Shown: positions 17,867-19,613 of the stretch, in pieces
Numbering within the stretch: position 1 is the stretch's first letter
Layout of the letters: each line of letters opens with the position of its first letter
Origin: Glycomyces sp. NRRL B-16210
GTDB lineage: Bacteria > Actinomycetota > Actinomycetes > Mycobacteriales > Micromonosporaceae
Length of the DNA: 19,613 nt
Assembly (NCBI RefSeq): GCF_000719515.1
Contig: NZ_JOGR01000021.1
Span: 1 to 19,613, forward strand
Direction of reading: 5' to 3'
Notes under the pieces: generated by a model
What the model was told of the DNA's origin: nothing
Database searches by the model: none
What the model saw: only the letters and a program-made list of their open reading frames with translations
Translations under genes and position numbers: made by a program

Positions 17867-19582
17867 ATGGGACGGAGCGCACTGGAGCACCCCGCCCGAG
17901 CCGAAGCGCCAGCGCGGCTCGGCGCGCCGCCGCTCGCCGCCACCGTCCGGCGGCTCGACGACGGCAGCGTCGCCCTCGTGGTGACCGCCGCCGACGCCCA
18001 CCTCCTCCACGAGGCGAACCGCTCGGGAGCGACCCTCACCGTGAACGTCACGGCCGGCTCGGCACAGGACGCGGCCCGGGCCGCGCTCGCGCGCGGACGG
18101 CGCGCCATCGCCGCGGGCCCGCTCGGGGACGCCTACGCGTCCCTCCTCCTCGCCGCCACGATCGCCGCCGACAACTCCCCCGCCTTGGCGCTCAACGCGA
18201 TCACCGCCGCAGCGGACGCCGCCTGGGCGGCCGGGGACCACGCGGCCTGCACGGCGGCGCTCGACGCGGCCCGCCGCGCGCTCGAACCGGTCGCCCCCGA
18301 GGCACGCACGCCGCTCCACGACTACCTCCTCGGCCTGCGGGCGCTGCTCGGCCCCGACCCCGCCGGCGCGATCGGCCCGATGCGGCGGGTGCTCGCCCTG
18401 GCCGACGACGGACCCGACGCGCTCCACCACGCCTCGGTCGCGGCGCTGCTCCTCGGGGACGTCGGCGCCGCGTGCCGCGCTGGAATGAGAGCGTTGGCGG
18501 CGGCCCGCTCCCAGGGCCGCGACGACCTGGTCCCGCGGGTCCTCGAGTACCTGGCGTACGCCGAGATGCGTGCCGGCCGCCACGCCAGGGCCCGGGCACA
18601 TGCAGGCGAGGGACTGCTCGCCGCGATCGGCGCCGGATGCGTCAACACGGTGGCCCACCACCGGGCGGTGCTGGCGTTGACCGCTTCGGTGGAGGGCGAC
18701 ACGGCGCAGGTGGAGGCCGAGGCGGCCTTGGCGCTGGCGACGGCGCGGCGGCACGGCCTGGCGCAGACCGGCACGCTCGCGGAGTGGGCGCTGGCGCGGG
18801 CCGATCTGGGCCGGGGCAGGCCTGATGCGGCGGCTTCGCGGCTGGCCGGTCTCGTCGGGGCGGAGGGCGGGCATTTCGCGTTGCGGCCGTTGGTGATGCC
18901 GTGCTTCATCGAGGCGGCGGCGCTGGCCGGGAGGATGGAGGAGGCGAGGCCGGTGGTCCGGGACCTGCGGGTGTGGGCGGGGTTCGGGCTCGACCGGGGC
19001 GCGTTCGCGCAGTTGGCGCGGTGCCAGGCATTGACAGCGGCGCACGAGGGTCCGGCGGAGGCGGTCGAGGGGCTGTTCCGGCGGGCGGTGGAGCTGCATC
19101 CGCAGGGCATCGGGGATTTCGAGCGGGCGCGGACGCTGCTGTTGTACGGGAAGTGGTTGCGGAGGCGGCGCCAGCCGGGGGACGCGAGGGCGGTGCTGCG
19201 TGAGGCGCTGCACGGGTTCGAGCGGTGCGGCGCGGCGGGTTGGGCCGGTCAGGCGAGGGACGAGCTGCGGGCGACGGGAGAGCAGGGCGGCAGCCGGGCG
19301 GAATCCGGTGGAGCGGAGACGAACGGCGCGGGGTCGGCACTGCACGCTTTGACGCCGCACCAGTCGAGGATCGCCAGGCAGGTGGCGACGGGGGCGACGA
19401 ACCGCGAGGTGGCGCAGTCGTTCGGTTTGAGCGTGAGGACGGTGGACCACCACCTGAGGAACATCTTCGCGGCGCTGGGAGTCAGGTCGAGGGTAGAGCT
19501 GGCGAGACTGGTGGCCGACGAGTCCAAGGCACCGGACCCGAAACGAGCAGGCCGGAACAAGGCCGACACGGGCCGGGAGTGA
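17867..19582 (+). CDS. LuxR-family transcriptional regulator, LAL-like but lacking the NTPase domain
   Basis: A 571-residue regulator. Residues about 65-470 are Ala/Leu/Arg-rich helical repeats resembling the TPR-like middle of LAL (MalT-type) regulators (for example LNAITAAADAAWAAGDHAAC). The C-terminal HTH (495-548) reads LTPHQSRIARQVATGATNREVAQ...GLSVRTVDHHLRNIFAALGVRSR, typical of LuxR/GerE. Full LAL proteins are usually near 900 residues with an N-terminal AAA/STAND ATPase; no Walker A is present here. Residues 1-64 are a short unrecognised segment. ATG 17867 is chosen because of the leaderless -10 TACGAT 6 nt upstream; a TTG at 17852 lies inside the palindrome and is unlikely. Third-position C gives way to G, and TTG Leu codons appear, in the second half. 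Only 31 nt without features follow. Confidence 0.85.
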   Translation: MGRSALEHPARAEAPARLGAPPLAATVRRLDDGSVALVVTAADAHLLHEANRSGATLTVNVTAGSAQDAARAALARGRRAIAAGPLGDAYASLLLAATIAADNSPALALNAITAAADAAWAAGDHAACTAALDAARRALEPVAPEARTPLHDYLLGLRALLGPDPAGAIGPMRRVLALADDGPDALHHASVAALLLGDVGAACRAGMRALAAARSQGRDDLVPRVLEYLAYAEMRAGRHARARAHAGEGLLAAIGAGCVNTVAHHRAVLALTASVEGDTAQVEAEAALALATARRHGLAQTGTLAEWALARADLGRGRPDAAASRLAGLVGAEGGHFALRPLVMPCFIEAAALAGRMEEARPVVRDLRVWAGFGLDRGAFAQLARCQALTAAHEGPAEAVEGLFRRAVELHPQGIGDFERARTLLLYGKWLRRRRQPGDARAVLREALHGFERCGAAGWAGQARDELRATGEQGGSRAESGGAETNGAGSALHALTPHQSRIARQVATGATNREVAQSFGLSVRTVDHHLRNIFAALGVRSRVELARLVADESKAPDPKRAGRNKADTGRE

Positions 19583-19613
19583 AACCGCAAGAACAAGAAG
19601 AGCAGTCCGCCCG

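Noticed and set aside
17762..19453. 563-residue minus-strand frame opposite the LuxR-type gene
   Set aside because: Arg/Pro-rich shadow; the plus strand encodes a clear LuxR HTH in frame.

Overview
The window is very GC-rich chromosomal DNA from an actinobacterium. The evidence is the strong bias for C or G at third codon positions, an IdeR/DtxR-type iron box, many TANNNT -10 elements placed 6-7 nt before an ATG (leaderless genes), and families common in that phylum (GAP/Sap membrane proteins, LAL-type LuxR regulators, Thermobifida-type cutinases). A Glycomyces-like or related genus is possible, but the sequence alone does not settle it. I see no tRNA, rRNA, CRISPR array, transposase or phage gene.

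Layout. 1-209: the terminator of an upstream gene, then a hairpin ending the next operon. 210-3643 (minus): two overlapping half-size ABC exporter genes behind a promoter overlapped by an iron box (about 3730-3758). 3785-4540 (minus): a GAP-family membrane protein. 4753-6063 (plus): a BNR-4 beta-propeller protein. 6064-6349: non-coding, with a 56-bp tandem repeat and an 11-bp tandem repeat that runs up to the promoter of the next gene. 6350-7414: a Cds1-like PLP enzyme. 7460-10884: an apparent operon of lipoprotein-like serine hydrolase, OmpR-type response regulator and histidine kinase. 10881-11810 (minus): a YdhF-like aldo/keto reductase whose stop codon overlaps the kinase stop. 11892-14273: a ketopantoate-reductase-like module in one open frame with an M20 amidohydrolase. 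14274-14706: a terminator and three degenerate 110-bp repeats. 14707-15237 (minus): gluconokinase. 15511-16599: an unrecognised protein. 16863-17750: a secreted cutinase of the PET-hydrolase group. 17867-19582: a LuxR regulator resembling the C-terminal part of LAL regulators, behind a perfect 18-bp palindrome.

How the parts may work together. The ABC pair is probably repressed when iron is plentiful, so siderophore or iron-related transport is likely. Its two ATP sites appear strongly unequal: the degenerate motifs of both subunits fall in the same composite site. The serine hydrolase, regulator and kinase probably form an autoregulated envelope-sensing unit, because an 11-bp-spaced direct repeat of the kind bound by OmpR/PhoB regulators lies just upstream of the operon's predicted -10. 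The other genes look like independent metabolic or secreted functions. I found no defence or mobile system. The most unusual items are the asymmetric ABC pair, the read-through between the reductase and amidohydrolase genes, the repeat array abutting a promoter, and the ATPase-less LAL-like regulator with its palindromic operator.
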